Source: Cryobacterium cheniae (GTDB lineage: Bacteria; Actinomycetota; Actinomycetes; Actinomycetales; Microbacteriaceae). Taken from it: 64,000 nucleotides of DNA. Where the stretch lies: contig NZ_SOGN01000034.1 of NCBI RefSeq assembly GCF_004403395.1, positions 19,297 to 83,296 of the forward strand, written 5' to 3'. Each line of letters opens with the position of its first letter. Position 1 is the first letter of the stretch. The notes below the pieces were generated by a model, which was not told the origin of the DNA, searched no databases, and worked only from the letters and a program-made list of their open reading frames with translations. Both the position numbers and the translations under genes were made by a program. Positions 8,996 through 16,919 of this stretch are shown piece after piece.

Positions 8996-9682
8996 CTACA
9001 AGCCGGAAACGCCGTGATAAATGATTGCCGGCTGAGGCTGCACGTCCGGGGCGGGTTCGACGTCGGAACGGTGCAGGTCGAGGACACAGGTGTTGGGTTC
9101 GACCAGCGGATGCAGCGCGTCGGCGCTCAGCGGGCCCTCGGTCCCTTCGAGCAGGCTCTTCAGCAGTCCGAAGTGCACCCGGCAGACCTCCGGGTGCGCC
9201 TTGACCATCTCGCTGTACGGGCACTCGTGCAGGTGCACCCGGTCGCCGACGGCACCGTCGATCTCGAGCCGGGCGTCGAAGCCGGACCCGTCGAGGTGGT
9301 CGTCGAGGGCGTCCAGTTGCCGCTGCAGCGGCGAGTGGATGACGGCCTCGACCCGCAGCATCCGTCGCACCTGATCGCCGTGGCGCTCGGCGGCCTCAGC
9401 CTTCGCCGCCCGGATGGACCCGTCGGCGTGGTCCGGGCCGGCTGCGGCGCTGTACAGCATCCGGGGCCGGCCCTTGGAGTCCTTTCGTTCCGGCCGGCAG
9501 GTGACGAAACCATCGCCGATCAGGCGTTGGAGGTGCTCCCGGGCCGTGTTGTGGTGCAGACCGGTGGCCTCCGCCAGGTCCCCCACCGTCATCGTCCCGC
9601 GTTGCTGCAGGAAGTACAGCAGCTGGATCCTGCTGAACGAGGCGAGCGTGCGGTAGCTCGACACGGGGTAGGACGACGTCAT
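8996..9682 (-). CDS. SufR-like winged-helix regulator with candidate Fe-S cysteines
   Basis: A 228-residue DNA-binding protein. Residues about 15-65 form a winged helix (TVGDLAEATGLHHNTAREHLQ recognition region). The C-terminal half carries Cys154 in HECPYSEM, Cys167 in PEVCRVHF (12 residues between) and Cys199 in EPNTC, resembling the cluster-binding cysteines of SufR-type repressors. Such proteins sense Fe-S status, iron or NO. Its ATG overlaps the stop of the upstream metal ATPase by one base (TGATG), so the two are co-translated, and narG follows 79 bases downstream. A role controlling the nar operon or ATPase is inferred from position only. Confidence 0.8.
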   Translation of the reverse strand: MTSSYPVSSYRTLASFSRIQLLYFLQQRGTMTVGDLAEATGLHHNTAREHLQRLIGDGFVTCRPERKDSKGRPRMLYSAAAGPDHADGSIRAAKAEAAERHGDQVRRMLRVEAVIHSPLQRQLDALDDHLDGSGFDARLEIDGAVGDRVHLHECPYSEMVKAHPEVCRVHFGLLKSLLEGTEGPLSADALHPLVEPNTCVLDLHRSDVEPAPDVQPQPAIIYHGVSGL

Positions 9683-11583
9683 CAGGCCATCATCTCCTGT
9701 TTCTCCGATTTCTCTGATTTCTCCGACTTTTTCCGTGCTGCCGGTTCCGCACGCGGCCCGGACCGGCGCACCAGGCGCATCGCGTTCACGATCACAATCA
9801 GCACGGATGCCTCGTGCACGAGCATGCCGACGGCCATGGTCACGCCGCCGAGCAGCACCCCGGCCAGCAGCAGGGCCACCGTGACTAGGGCGAGAGCCAC
9901 GTTCTGGTGCATGACGCGCACCGTGCGGCGGGCCAGGTCGACGGCGGCGGGGAGCATCAGCAGGTTGTCGCCCATCAGAGCGATGTCGGCGGTCTCGACC
10001 GCGACGGCCGAACCGGCCGCGCCCATCGCGATGCCGATGTCCGCCGTGGCCAGGGCCGGGGCGTCGTTGACGCCGTCTCCCACCATCGCCACGACGTGGC
10101 CGTCCCGCCGCAGCCCGGAGACGACATCGAGCTTGTCGCCCGGCAGCAGCGACGACCGGATCTCGTCGATCCCGACATCGGCGGCCACGGCCTGCGCCAC
10201 GCGCGGGCCGTCGCCGGTGAGCATGACGACCCGGGCGACCCCGGCGGCGTGCAGCGCCGCCACCATGTCGGCGGCGTCGGGGCGCACCTCGTCGGCCACG
10301 GCCAGAACACCGGCGATGACGCCGTCGAGCACGACGATCAGCGGCGTGCGCCCGCGGGCGGCGAGTTCGTCGGCCACCGCGGTGGCGGCATCCGTGCCCC
10401 GAACCCCGCGGGCATGCAGCAGGGCCGGATTGCCGACCAGCACGGTGTGGCCGGCCACCGCGGCGACGATGCCCTGCCCGGGCACCGAGATGATGTGTTC
10501 CGGCAGGGCACCGTCCTGCGCGGCGGCCTGCACGATCGCTCCGGCCAGCGGATGCTCGGAGCCGTCCTCCGCCCGCGCGGCCCAGCCGAGCACCTCCGAA
10601 CGGGTCAGGTCGGGGTTCAGCACCACGACGTCCGTCAGGGCCGGGCGGCCTCGGGTGAGGGTGCCGGTCTTGTCGACGGCGACGACGGTGATCTTCGCGG
10701 CGGTCTCGAGGAACTCCCCGCCCTTGATCAGGATTCCCAGCTGCGCGGCGCGGCCGATCCCGGCGACGATCGCGACCGGGATGGAGATGACCAGGGCGCC
10801 GGGGCAGCCGATCACGAGCAGGGTCAGCGCCAGGAGCACGTCACCGGTCACCAGCCCCACCACGATGGCGAGCACCAGGATGCCGGGGGTGTACCAGGCC
10901 GAGAACCGGTCCATGAAGACCTGGGTCGGGGCCGTGGCCTCCTGGGCCTCCTCGACCCGGTGCACGATGTGGGCCAGGGTGGTGGCCGCGCCCACCTCGG
11001 TGGCCAGCACCTGGAGGAAGCCGCCGGTCGAGATCGTGCCGGCGAAGACCCCGTCTCCGGCGCTCTTGTCCACCGGGAGGGACTCACCCGTGATGGAGGC
11101 CTCGTCGAGCGTGCCGGCGCCCTGCTGCACGGTGCCGTCGACGGGCACCCGCGCGCCGTTCTTGACCAGGATGGTCTCCCCGGTCTGCACGGACCCGGCC
11201 GGGACCTCGACCTGCTCGCCGTTCCGCAGCACGAGGGCGACGTCGGGGGCCAGTGCCACGAGCGCGGTCAGGGCGGAGCGGGTGCGGTTGAGGGTGGCCG
11301 TTTCGAGAGCGTGCCCGATCGCGAACAGGAAGGTCACGGCGGCGGCCTCCCCGTATTCGCCGAGCACGACGGCGCCGATCGAGGCGACCGAGACGAGCAG
11401 GTCGATGCCGACGACCCGGGCGAGCAGCGCGCGCCCGGCGGTGCGCAGGATCGGGAAGCCGGCCACGGCCGCGGCCGCCACCATCGCCGAGTCGGCGACG
11501 ATGGCGGGCACCGGCAGGAGGCCGAGCAGCCAGGCGGCGGCGATCAACCCGCCGGAAATGATGGGAATCAGGTGGCGGCGCAC
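9682..11583 (-). CDS. P1B-type heavy-metal ATPase with CPG motif
   Basis: A 633-residue metal-pumping ATPase. Visible are TGES (165-168), the phosphorylated DKTGTLT (Asp304), SEHPLA in the nucleotide domain and VGDGVNDAPAL. The membrane metal site reads GCPGALVIS (Cys260-Pro-Gly) instead of CPC, SPC or CPH, and the last helix carries HEASVLIVIVNAMRL, like the HEGGT signature of P1B-4 pumps but altered. No N-terminal metal-binding domain is fused; a separate HMA protein is encoded just upstream. The tail KKSEKSEKSEKQ comes from 9-bp DNA repeats. Metal identity is uncertain: copper supply for NirK, or zinc, cobalt or copper export, are all possible. Confidence 0.88.
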   Translation of the reverse strand: MRRHLIPIISGGLIAAAWLLGLLPVPAIVADSAMVAAAAVAGFPILRTAGRALLARVVGIDLLVSVASIGAVVLGEYGEAAAVTFLFAIGHALETATLNRTRSALTALVALAPDVALVLRNGEQVEVPAGSVQTGETILVKNGARVPVDGTVQQGAGTLDEASITGESLPVDKSAGDGVFAGTISTGGFLQVLATEVGAATTLAHIVHRVEEAQEATAPTQVFMDRFSAWYTPGILVLAIVVGLVTGDVLLALTLLVIGCPGALVISIPVAIVAGIGRAAQLGILIKGGEFLETAAKITVVAVDKTGTLTRGRPALTDVVVLNPDLTRSEVLGWAARAEDGSEHPLAGAIVQAAAQDGALPEHIISVPGQGIVAAVAGHTVLVGNPALLHARGVRGTDAATAVADELAARGRTPLIVVLDGVIAGVLAVADEVRPDAADMVAALHAAGVARVVMLTGDGPRVAQAVAADVGIDEIRSSLLPGDKLDVVSGLRRDGHVVAMVGDGVNDAPALATADIGIAMGAAGSAVAVETADIALMGDNLLMLPAAVDLARRTVRVMHQNVALALVTVALLLAGVLLGGVTMAVGMLVHEASVLIVIVNAMRLVRRSGPRAEPAARKKSEKSEKSEKQEMMA

Positions 11584-11615
11584 GATGGTCAGCTCACTCC
11601 CCCCGGGTCACCGGG

Positions 11616-11888
11616 TCAGAACGCGGCCAGGCGGGCGGTGTAGCCGGCCTTGCCGACGGCGGCGATGAGGGCATCCGTGCCGACGACGGCCGGGTCGTGG
11701 TCGATCTCGATTCGGGCGGTGGCGAAGAACACGGTCACGGCGCTGACTCCGGTGAGGCGGCCGATCTGCTTCTCGATCTTGGCGACGCAGGACGGGCAGG
11801 AGAAGCCGTCGGCCCGCAGGATGGTGTGCACGGTGGATGTCGGGGTGGATGTCGGGGTGGATGTCGGGGTTGCGGTGTTCGTTGTCAT
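11616..11888 (-). CDS. Small HMA-domain metal-binding protein
   Basis: A 90-residue protein. After a Thr/Pro/Ser-rich head made of TSTP repeats (residues 3-20) comes a ferredoxin-like heavy-metal-associated domain with GFSCPSCVAKIEKQI; the two cysteines bind a metal ion. Residues VSAVTVFFATARIEIDHDP and ALIAAVGKAGYTARL complete the fold. It likely loads or senses metal for the ATPase encoded 32 bases downstream, which lacks its own N-terminal HMA domain. No clear ribosome site precedes the ATG, while TAACGT lies about 12 bases upstream, so translation may be leaderless. Confidence 0.85.
   Translation of the reverse strand: MTTNTATPTSTPTSTPTSTVHTILRADGFSCPSCVAKIEKQIGRLTGVSAVTVFFATARIEIDHDPAVVGTDALIAAVGKAGYTARLAAF
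11833..11868 (+). repeat. Three tandem 12-bp repeats in the HMA gene
   Basis: The unit gtggatgtcggg occurs three times in perfect tandem. On the coding (minus) strand it gives the TSTP repeats in the protein head. Copy-number change would keep the reading frame. Confidence 0.9.
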
Positions 11889-11933
11889 GACAACGACGTT
11901 ACGAACCCGCGGCGGCGGCGACCATGACGGCCG

Positions 11934-12683
11934 TCACTTTGCCGCAATCAGGCCGGGCCGGTCGAGCACGGCAGTCCAGCGCCGACCCGAATCGATGAGT
12001 CCGTGCCGGCGCAGGCCGCTCATGGCGCGGGACGCCGACTCGGCGCTCGTGCCGGTCATGGCGGCCAGGTCGGCGCGGGTCAGGGGCAGCTGGATCAGGG
12101 TTGTGCCGACCGTCTCCCCCGGCACGCCGAAGGCGTCGGCGAGGCGCAGCAGGGTGGCCGCCACCCGCGTGGTAACGGTGGCGGAGGCCTGCTCGGCCTC
12201 CATCGACCGGGCCCGGTGCAGACGGTCGACGACGACGTCGAGCACGCGCAACGCCACCGGCGGATGCGTGAGCATCACCTGTCGGAAGGCGGCGGTCTCC
12301 AGGCGCAGGGCGCAGGTGGTGACCAGCGCGACCGCCGTCTCGGGGTACCGGCCCGCGTCGAGCGCCGTCAGGGAGCCCAGCACGTCTCCCGGGCCGATGA
12401 AGTCGAGGCTCGTGGACTGCCCGGACGAGGTGGAGCGGAACACCTTCGCCTGGCCGGCGGCGAGCACGAACACGTGCCCGGCCGGCTCGCCGGCGGCGAA
12501 CAGCGTGTCTCCGGGAGCCCAGGAGAGGGACAGCATCCGGTCGGCCAGGTCGGCCAGGTCTTCGGCCGACAGGTCGCGGAAGATCGGGACCTGGCCGAGA
12601 ATGGTGAGCCGCATGACGGCGTTGCACGGATGCGGACGCGCGCAGGTGCTCTGCAGCGGCACCCGCCGCCTGGCCACGGTCAC
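11934..12683 (-). CDS. FNR/CRP-family transcriptional regulator
   Basis: A 249-residue regulator. Residues about 30-150 are a cyclic-nucleotide-type beta barrel (PGDVLGSLTALDAGRYPETA) and residues about 180-245 a winged helix (TRADLAAMTGTSAESASRAM). Two N-terminal cysteines (Cys14 and Cys20 in CARPHPC) and a central Cys124 (TTCALRL) recall the [4Fe-4S] ligands of oxygen-sensing FNR, but only three are obvious rather than four. I chose GTG 12683 because it keeps the two cysteines and starts after the nirK stop; GTG 12677 is equally possible. It follows nirK and precedes the HMA/ATPase genes, so control of the denitrification genes by oxygen or NO is likely but inferred. Confidence 0.85.
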   Translation of the reverse strand: MTVARRRVPLQSTCARPHPCNAVMRLTILGQVPIFRDLSAEDLADLADRMLSLSWAPGDTLFAAGEPAGHVFVLAAGQAKVFRSTSSGQSTSLDFIGPGDVLGSLTALDAGRYPETAVALVTTCALRLETAAFRQVMLTHPPVALRVLDVVVDRLHRARSMEAEQASATVTTRVAATLLRLADAFGVPGETVGTTLIQLPLTRADLAAMTGTSAESASRAMSGLRRHGLIDSGRRWTAVLDRPGLIAAK

Positions 12684-12756
12684 GGTGTCTTCGCCGGGCA
12701 GCGGTGGAGTTCGATCACGACCTGGCCGGGGGTCTGACCGGACTGCCGAGTCGATC

Positions 12757-15405
12757 TCACGGCGCCACCCGGACGATCCCCCGGGCACCCTTCTCGGCGT
12801 CGGACATGACGTGGCTGACGAAGGGGTAGTTGCCCGCCTCGGGGAAGGTCAGCTCGACGAAACCGCCCTGGGCCACGGCCAGGTCGAGCACCTGGGCGCC
12901 ACCCGTGCCGGTGCTGCCGCCGTCACGCAACAGGTAATCGCCCTCCTTGTAGACGGTGTCGAACTGGCCGCCCACGATGTGGAAGGAGCTGCCCACGTTC
13001 GGGCCGGCGTCGAGCACCCAGATGCGCACCTTCTCGCCCACCTTCGCCGTCAGCGGGCGAGCGCCGTACTGGTTGGCGCTGCCGTTGAAAACCACCAGGT
13101 CGGGGAACTGCGCCGCCACCTTGTCGGCGTCGGCCTCCCCGCCCTGCGCTCCGAGGTAGAGCTCCGACTGCACAAGGACGTATTCCCGGTCGACCGCGGT
13201 CAACCCGGGTGGATCGATGATCACGGCCCCGAACATGCCGTTCGCGATGTGCACCGACATGGGCATCGTGCTGCAGTGGTAGAGCCAGATCCCCGACCGG
13301 GTCGCGGTGAACCGGTAGGTCAGGCTCTCCCCCGGATTGATGCTGCGCATGGGCCGGTCGGGCGCGAGTGCACCCGCGTGGAAGTCGATGGAGTGCTGGA
13401 TCGACCCGTCGTTGACGAAGGTGATGTCGAAGACGTCGCCGACCTTGCCGTGCAGGGTCGGGCCGGGGGCGGTGCCGTTGAATGTCCACAGGGTCTGGGT
13501 GACGCCGGGCGACACCTCGGTCTCCACGTCCTCCACCCGCATGGTCAGGGTGTGCACGGTCTCCGCCCCTGCGGACTCCAGCACCGGGTCGCGGGCGACG
13601 AAGTCGGCGTCCGGCTCCCGCATCAGGTCGAGGTCGTCCGCCGCGCTCGGCGCGACGCCGGCGGCTGCGGCTGCGGGGCCGTGATCCATCGCCAGGGGCT
13701 CGTCGCCGGCGGCAGGATCCGCCCCGCCAGAGCCCACGGCCACGATTGTGAACACCATGCCCAGAAGCTTGTGCCCGGCGATCGAGCACCAGCCCTCGAC
13801 GTCGGCCCCCACGACGCCGGCATCGAACGCCAGGCCGGCACCGGGGGCGATGGAACCGGAGACCGCCCCGGTGGCGAGCACCAGGTTGTGCACCATGTCG
13901 TCGGCGTTGGTCAGGTTGATCACCAGGGTGTCACCGACCGGCACTTCGATGCTGTCCGGGCTGAAGCGGGTGTCGATCATCTCGACGTCGACCGTGGTCG
14001 TGTGGCCGGTCGGCTCCACGTCGCCGGAGGCCGCGCCGACGGATGCCCCGCCACTCGCGATCCCGGCGGCGGCCGGGTCCAGGGCGATCCCCAGGGTCAC
14101 GGCCAGGAGCAGGGCGCCGACGGCCGTGATGGTCGCGCCGGTGCGGCGTGGCGGTGCCGGGGCAACCTGCGGTGACGCCGACGCACGCCCGGAGGGCGTC
14201 GCATCCGTCGCCCCGCGCAGCCGGCGGTTCTGCCGCAGGGCCCGCGTCATCAGCACCAGGAAGGAGGCGAGCGTGCCGACGACGAGCAGGGAGAGGGTGA
14301 CCTTCACCAGGCTGGGCACCGGCAACAGGTACAGAATCAGGCCGACGTTGACGACGATCGCCCGGAACAGGCCGCCGCGCTCGAGTTCGCGGGCCGTGGC
14401 CTTGGAGACCCGCGGTCCCCCGCCGAGCACGACCGGCAGCAGGTGGCTGAGGGCTCCGAGCAGGATCTGGGCGGCGAAGCCGACCGCGAACACCGGCACC
14501 AGCTGCTCGAGCCGGTCGGCCGCGAGAACCCAACTCGGCGCGAACGCCACGAGCAGGCCGAACCCGAGCACGCAGGCGAAGAACCAGGCGAGGGCGGCGC
14601 CGAGGCTCCAGCCGGCGAAGGTGACGGCCGGGGACTGCCTGGCCAGGCGCACGGCTTCTACCAGCACCAGTCCGAGGCCGACCAGGTAGAGCAGCACGCC
14701 CGCGGCGGCGACCAGCCGCTGGTCGATCAGCAGGCCGAGGCCGAGCACGGCGAGGCCGGCCAGGAACAGCGGCAGGGTTCCACGGTTCGAGGCGCGCGTC
14801 GTCTGCACCCGGGCGTGCAGCACCGTCGGCCAGAGCAGAGCCACCGTGCCGATGACGGTCAGGCCGACCCAGCCCAACAGGTTGAGCCCGATGTGGGCGA
14901 TGAACATGCGCTCGAACGGGTCGCCGTCGATGTCGGTGCGCGCCATCAGCACGCCCAGGGCCACGCCGATGGCCAGCGCGATTCCGGCCGCGATGTAGTA
15001 CCGCACCAGCGGCGCGAACCGGGCCGGCAGCGCTCCCCGCGACTGGCGGAACAGCAGCAGGGCGTGGGCGAGGGCATTCGCGCCGACCAGGATGCCGCCG
15101 GCCAGCACGAGAGGCCACCAGCCGCCGACGATGCCGGTGATCACGAGCACCGCCCCCACGGTGTGCGCGCCGAGCCGTGCGGCGAGCGAGGCGCGTCCGC
15201 CGGGGGCCGGGTGCCGGAGCAGGGTGTCGGCGAAATGCTGGCTCCAGACCAGGATCGCGGTGCTCACGGCGCCCAGGAACAGGAGGTGCACCATCAGCCA
15301 CGGCGCGACCGGGATGAAGCGGTGGATGAGCACGGCGATGAGGGTGAGGAGGAGCCACGCCGGAGTCAGGAGCCCGGTGATGCGGTGCCACAGTCGGCGA
15401 TTCAT
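12757..15405 (-). CDS. nirK: Membrane-anchored multidomain copper nitrite reductase (NirK fusion)
   Basis: An 882-residue fusion reducing nitrite to NO outside the membrane. Residues 1-395 form about twelve helices resembling NnrS/CcoN-like proteins (VHLLFLGAVSTAILVWSQHF; LGALSHLLPVVLGGG). After a Pro/Ala linker and one more helix, residues 470-557 are a blue-copper cupredoxin (His506, Cys540, His545, Met550). Residues 610-882 are a two-domain NirK: type-1 copper ligands His671, Cys711, His719, Met724; type-2 ligands His676, His710, His809; catalytic Asp674. At the place of the second catalytic His of Alcaligenes NirK (His255) I read Arg783 (NQYGARPLT). ATGA overlap couples it to the preceding NnrS-like gene. 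Confidence 0.88.
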   Translation of the reverse strand: MNRRLWHRITGLLTPAWLLLTLIAVLIHRFIPVAPWLMVHLLFLGAVSTAILVWSQHFADTLLRHPAPGGRASLAARLGAHTVGAVLVITGIVGGWWPLVLAGGILVGANALAHALLLFRQSRGALPARFAPLVRYYIAAGIALAIGVALGVLMARTDIDGDPFERMFIAHIGLNLLGWVGLTVIGTVALLWPTVLHARVQTTRASNRGTLPLFLAGLAVLGLGLLIDQRLVAAAGVLLYLVGLGLVLVEAVRLARQSPAVTFAGWSLGAALAWFFACVLGFGLLVAFAPSWVLAADRLEQLVPVFAVGFAAQILLGALSHLLPVVLGGGPRVSKATARELERGGLFRAIVVNVGLILYLLPVPSLVKVTLSLLVVGTLASFLVLMTRALRQNRRLRGATDATPSGRASASPQVAPAPPRRTGATITAVGALLLAVTLGIALDPAAAGIASGGASVGAASGDVEPTGHTTTVDVEMIDTRFSPDSIEVPVGDTLVINLTNADDMVHNLVLATGAVSGSIAPGAGLAFDAGVVGADVEGWCSIAGHKLLGMVFTIVAVGSGGADPAAGDEPLAMDHGPAAAAAGVAPSAADDLDLMREPDADFVARDPVLESAGAETVHTLTMRVEDVETEVSPGVTQTLWTFNGTAPGPTLHGKVGDVFDITFVNDGSIQHSIDFHAGALAPDRPMRSINPGESLTYRFTATRSGIWLYHCSTMPMSVHIANGMFGAVIIDPPGLTAVDREYVLVQSELYLGAQGGEADADKVAAQFPDLVVFNGSANQYGARPLTAKVGEKVRIWVLDAGPNVGSSFHIVGGQFDTVYKEGDYLLRDGGSTGTGGAQVLDLAVAQGGFVELTFPEAGNYPFVSHVMSDAEKGARGIVRVAP

Positions 15406-16523
15406 GGTGTGACTTTCAGTTGAGGGTTTGGCTGGCTGGGCCGGGGCTGGCGGCGCGGCACCCCGCGCAGCACCGAGATCACGGCCAGGAGCACGAACAG
15501 GAGCACCGCCACGACGTTGGCCACGCCGCCCCACTGCACGAGTGCGGGCAGGTCGCGTGCGTCGCCGAGGAGGATGCGCACCAGCAGGGAGACGTGCAGC
15601 AGCAGCACCGGCAGGTAGAGCACCGGGCGGTACGGCAGCGGCCGGCGCAGGACGGCCGGCAGGATGGTGGGGGCGTGCGCCATGATCATCGACATCACGA
15701 ACCCCAGGAAGACGGCGTGCAGCACGGCGTCGTAGCCGGGACCGGAGAAGCTCGGGCCGACGATGACCCAGCTGGCACCCACGACAAGCAGCCAGCCGTA
15801 CCCGGCCAGCAGGCACGCGGCCATATACCGAGGCAGACCGGTGCTGCGGATGAGCCGGGTCGCCACGTCGTGCCGGAACAGCCAGGCCACCAGCCCGAGT
15901 AACCCGAGCCCGAGAACGGGGTAGCCGAGCACGGGCCAGACGAGAGCGAGAACGGTGCCGAGGGTGAGGACCAGGCCGGCGGCCAGCATCCGGATTTCGG
16001 CCCGGTGGTCGACGGATGGTGAGATGCGCGCGAGTTCGAGCCGCTCACCGGCGATCGTGAGGACCAGGTAGAGCGTCATCGCGGGCACCAGGACGGGCAC
16101 CGGGACGCCTCCGAGCCAGAGCACGGTGGCCGTGAGGCCGAGCAGGGCACCGAGCGCCTGCACCGCGGCGGACGTCGACGGCTGCCGGAGCCAGATCGCC
16201 CGGTAGATGACCAGGAGCACGGCGGACCCGGCGACGAAGGCGAGCTGGCCGACCATCAGGGGAAGCGGCGACATGAGCGCCAGGCCACCGAGGCCGAGCA
16301 GCCCCGGCGACAGGAAGGCCCAGTTCTTGCGCACGGCGACGGCCCGCTCCAGCACGACCACGGTGCCCACGAACCCGAAGACCATCAGGGGTCCGTGCAC
16401 ATCCGCCAGGCGTGCGGTGACCACCGGCGCCGAGAGGCCCAGCAGGAGCAGTGCCCCGTCGAGTCCGGCCAGCAGGGAGAGTCCGCCCAGCAGCAGGAAT
16501 GCCAGTCGCCCGTTGCCGTGCAC
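15402..16523 (-). CDS. NnrS-like multi-helix membrane protein
   Basis: A 373-residue protein with about twelve transmembrane helices. Conserved-looking histidine motifs are ADVHGPLMVFGFVGTVVVLE (near residue 43) and HAVFLGFVMSMIMAHAPTILP, the pattern of NnrS and other heme-copper-oxidase-like membrane proteins linked to NO metabolism. NnrS proteins protect cells against nitrosative stress or help handle copper/heme, though their exact reaction is unsettled. The GTG start at 16523 has only weak ribosome-site support. Its stop overlaps the nirK start (ATGA). The N-terminal membrane half of that NirK looks like a distant relative, so the two may be paralogous or pair up. Confidence 0.7.
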   Translation of the reverse strand: MHGNGRLAFLLLGGLSLLAGLDGALLLLGLSAPVVTARLADVHGPLMVFGFVGTVVVLERAVAVRKNWAFLSPGLLGLGGLALMSPLPLMVGQLAFVAGSAVLLVIYRAIWLRQPSTSAAVQALGALLGLTATVLWLGGVPVPVLVPAMTLYLVLTIAGERLELARISPSVDHRAEIRMLAAGLVLTLGTVLALVWPVLGYPVLGLGLLGLVAWLFRHDVATRLIRSTGLPRYMAACLLAGYGWLLVVGASWVIVGPSFSGPGYDAVLHAVFLGFVMSMIMAHAPTILPAVLRRPLPYRPVLYLPVLLLHVSLLVRILLGDARDLPALVQWGGVANVVAVLLFVLLAVISVLRGVPRRQPRPSQPNPQLKVTP

Positions 16524-16544
16524 GGTGGTGTCGACTATCGGGTG

Positions 16545-16835
16545 TCAGGCGGCGCGGGTGAAGCGGATGCGCCAGGCCTCCGGGCCACGCTCCACGTACG
16601 ACACGGTGAATGCGCCGGGACGCGCCTTCTCCAACTGTGCCAGCAGGGGCAGCGGGTCGTGCGGGGCGATCAGATCGAGCGAGAAGCCGAGCTGGATGGA
16701 CTCCAGGGCGCCGAAGATGGCCGCGTGGCGGACCGCGTGCGGGATGGTGCGGCCGTCGAGCACGATGGTCTCGGCGTCGTCATGGTTGCAGTTGCAGGTG
16801 TGCGCGGTGGTCAGCGTGATGGGTTCGGCGGTCAT
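16545..16835 (-). CDS. DUF2249 domain protein
   Basis: A 96-residue soluble protein with the DUF2249 core: LDGRTIPHAVRHAAIFGALESI, then LIAPHDPLPLLAQLE and ending GPEAWRIRFTR. The family is related to TusA-like folds and often sits with NO-reductase or nitrite-reductase genes. An N-terminal CNCNHDD could bind a metal. The ATG at 16835 is set by AGGAGG nine bases upstream; the frame is open eight codons further. It is the first gene of the presumed nirK operon and lies just downstream of a strong palindrome. Function is unknown. Confidence 0.82.
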   Translation of the reverse strand: MTAEPITLTTAHTCNCNHDDAETIVLDGRTIPHAVRHAAIFGALESIQLGFSLDLIAPHDPLPLLAQLEKARPGAFTVSYVERGPEAWRIRFTRAA

Positions 16836-16893
16836 GGGATGGATCCTCCTCAGTGGCACGACCGAGCCGTGCGCTAATAAACAGGATACACGT

Positions 16894-16910
16894 CCGGTTT
16901 AATAAACCGG
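16894..16910. promoter_or_regulatory. 17-bp palindrome upstream of the DUF2249/nirK operon
   Basis: CCGGTTTAATAAACCGG has 8-bp perfect arms around one central base. A second copy of the inner motif (CTAATAAACAGG, 16874-16885) lies closer to the gene. Both are AT-rich islands in a GC-rich sequence, 39-60 bases upstream of the ribosome site, so an operator for a nitrogen-oxide or redox regulator is likely. It could instead be part of a promoter or a moaE end structure. Confidence 0.6.
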
Positions 16911-16919
16911 TACGTCGAA

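Noticed and set aside
8795..11668. Plus-strand frame of 957 codons opposite the regulator and ATPase genes
   Set aside because: Ser/Thr/Arg-rich low-complexity translation typical of an antisense frame.
11650..14175. Plus-strand frame opposite fnr and nirK
   Set aside because: Antisense shadow; the minus strand shows copper ligands and regulator motifs.
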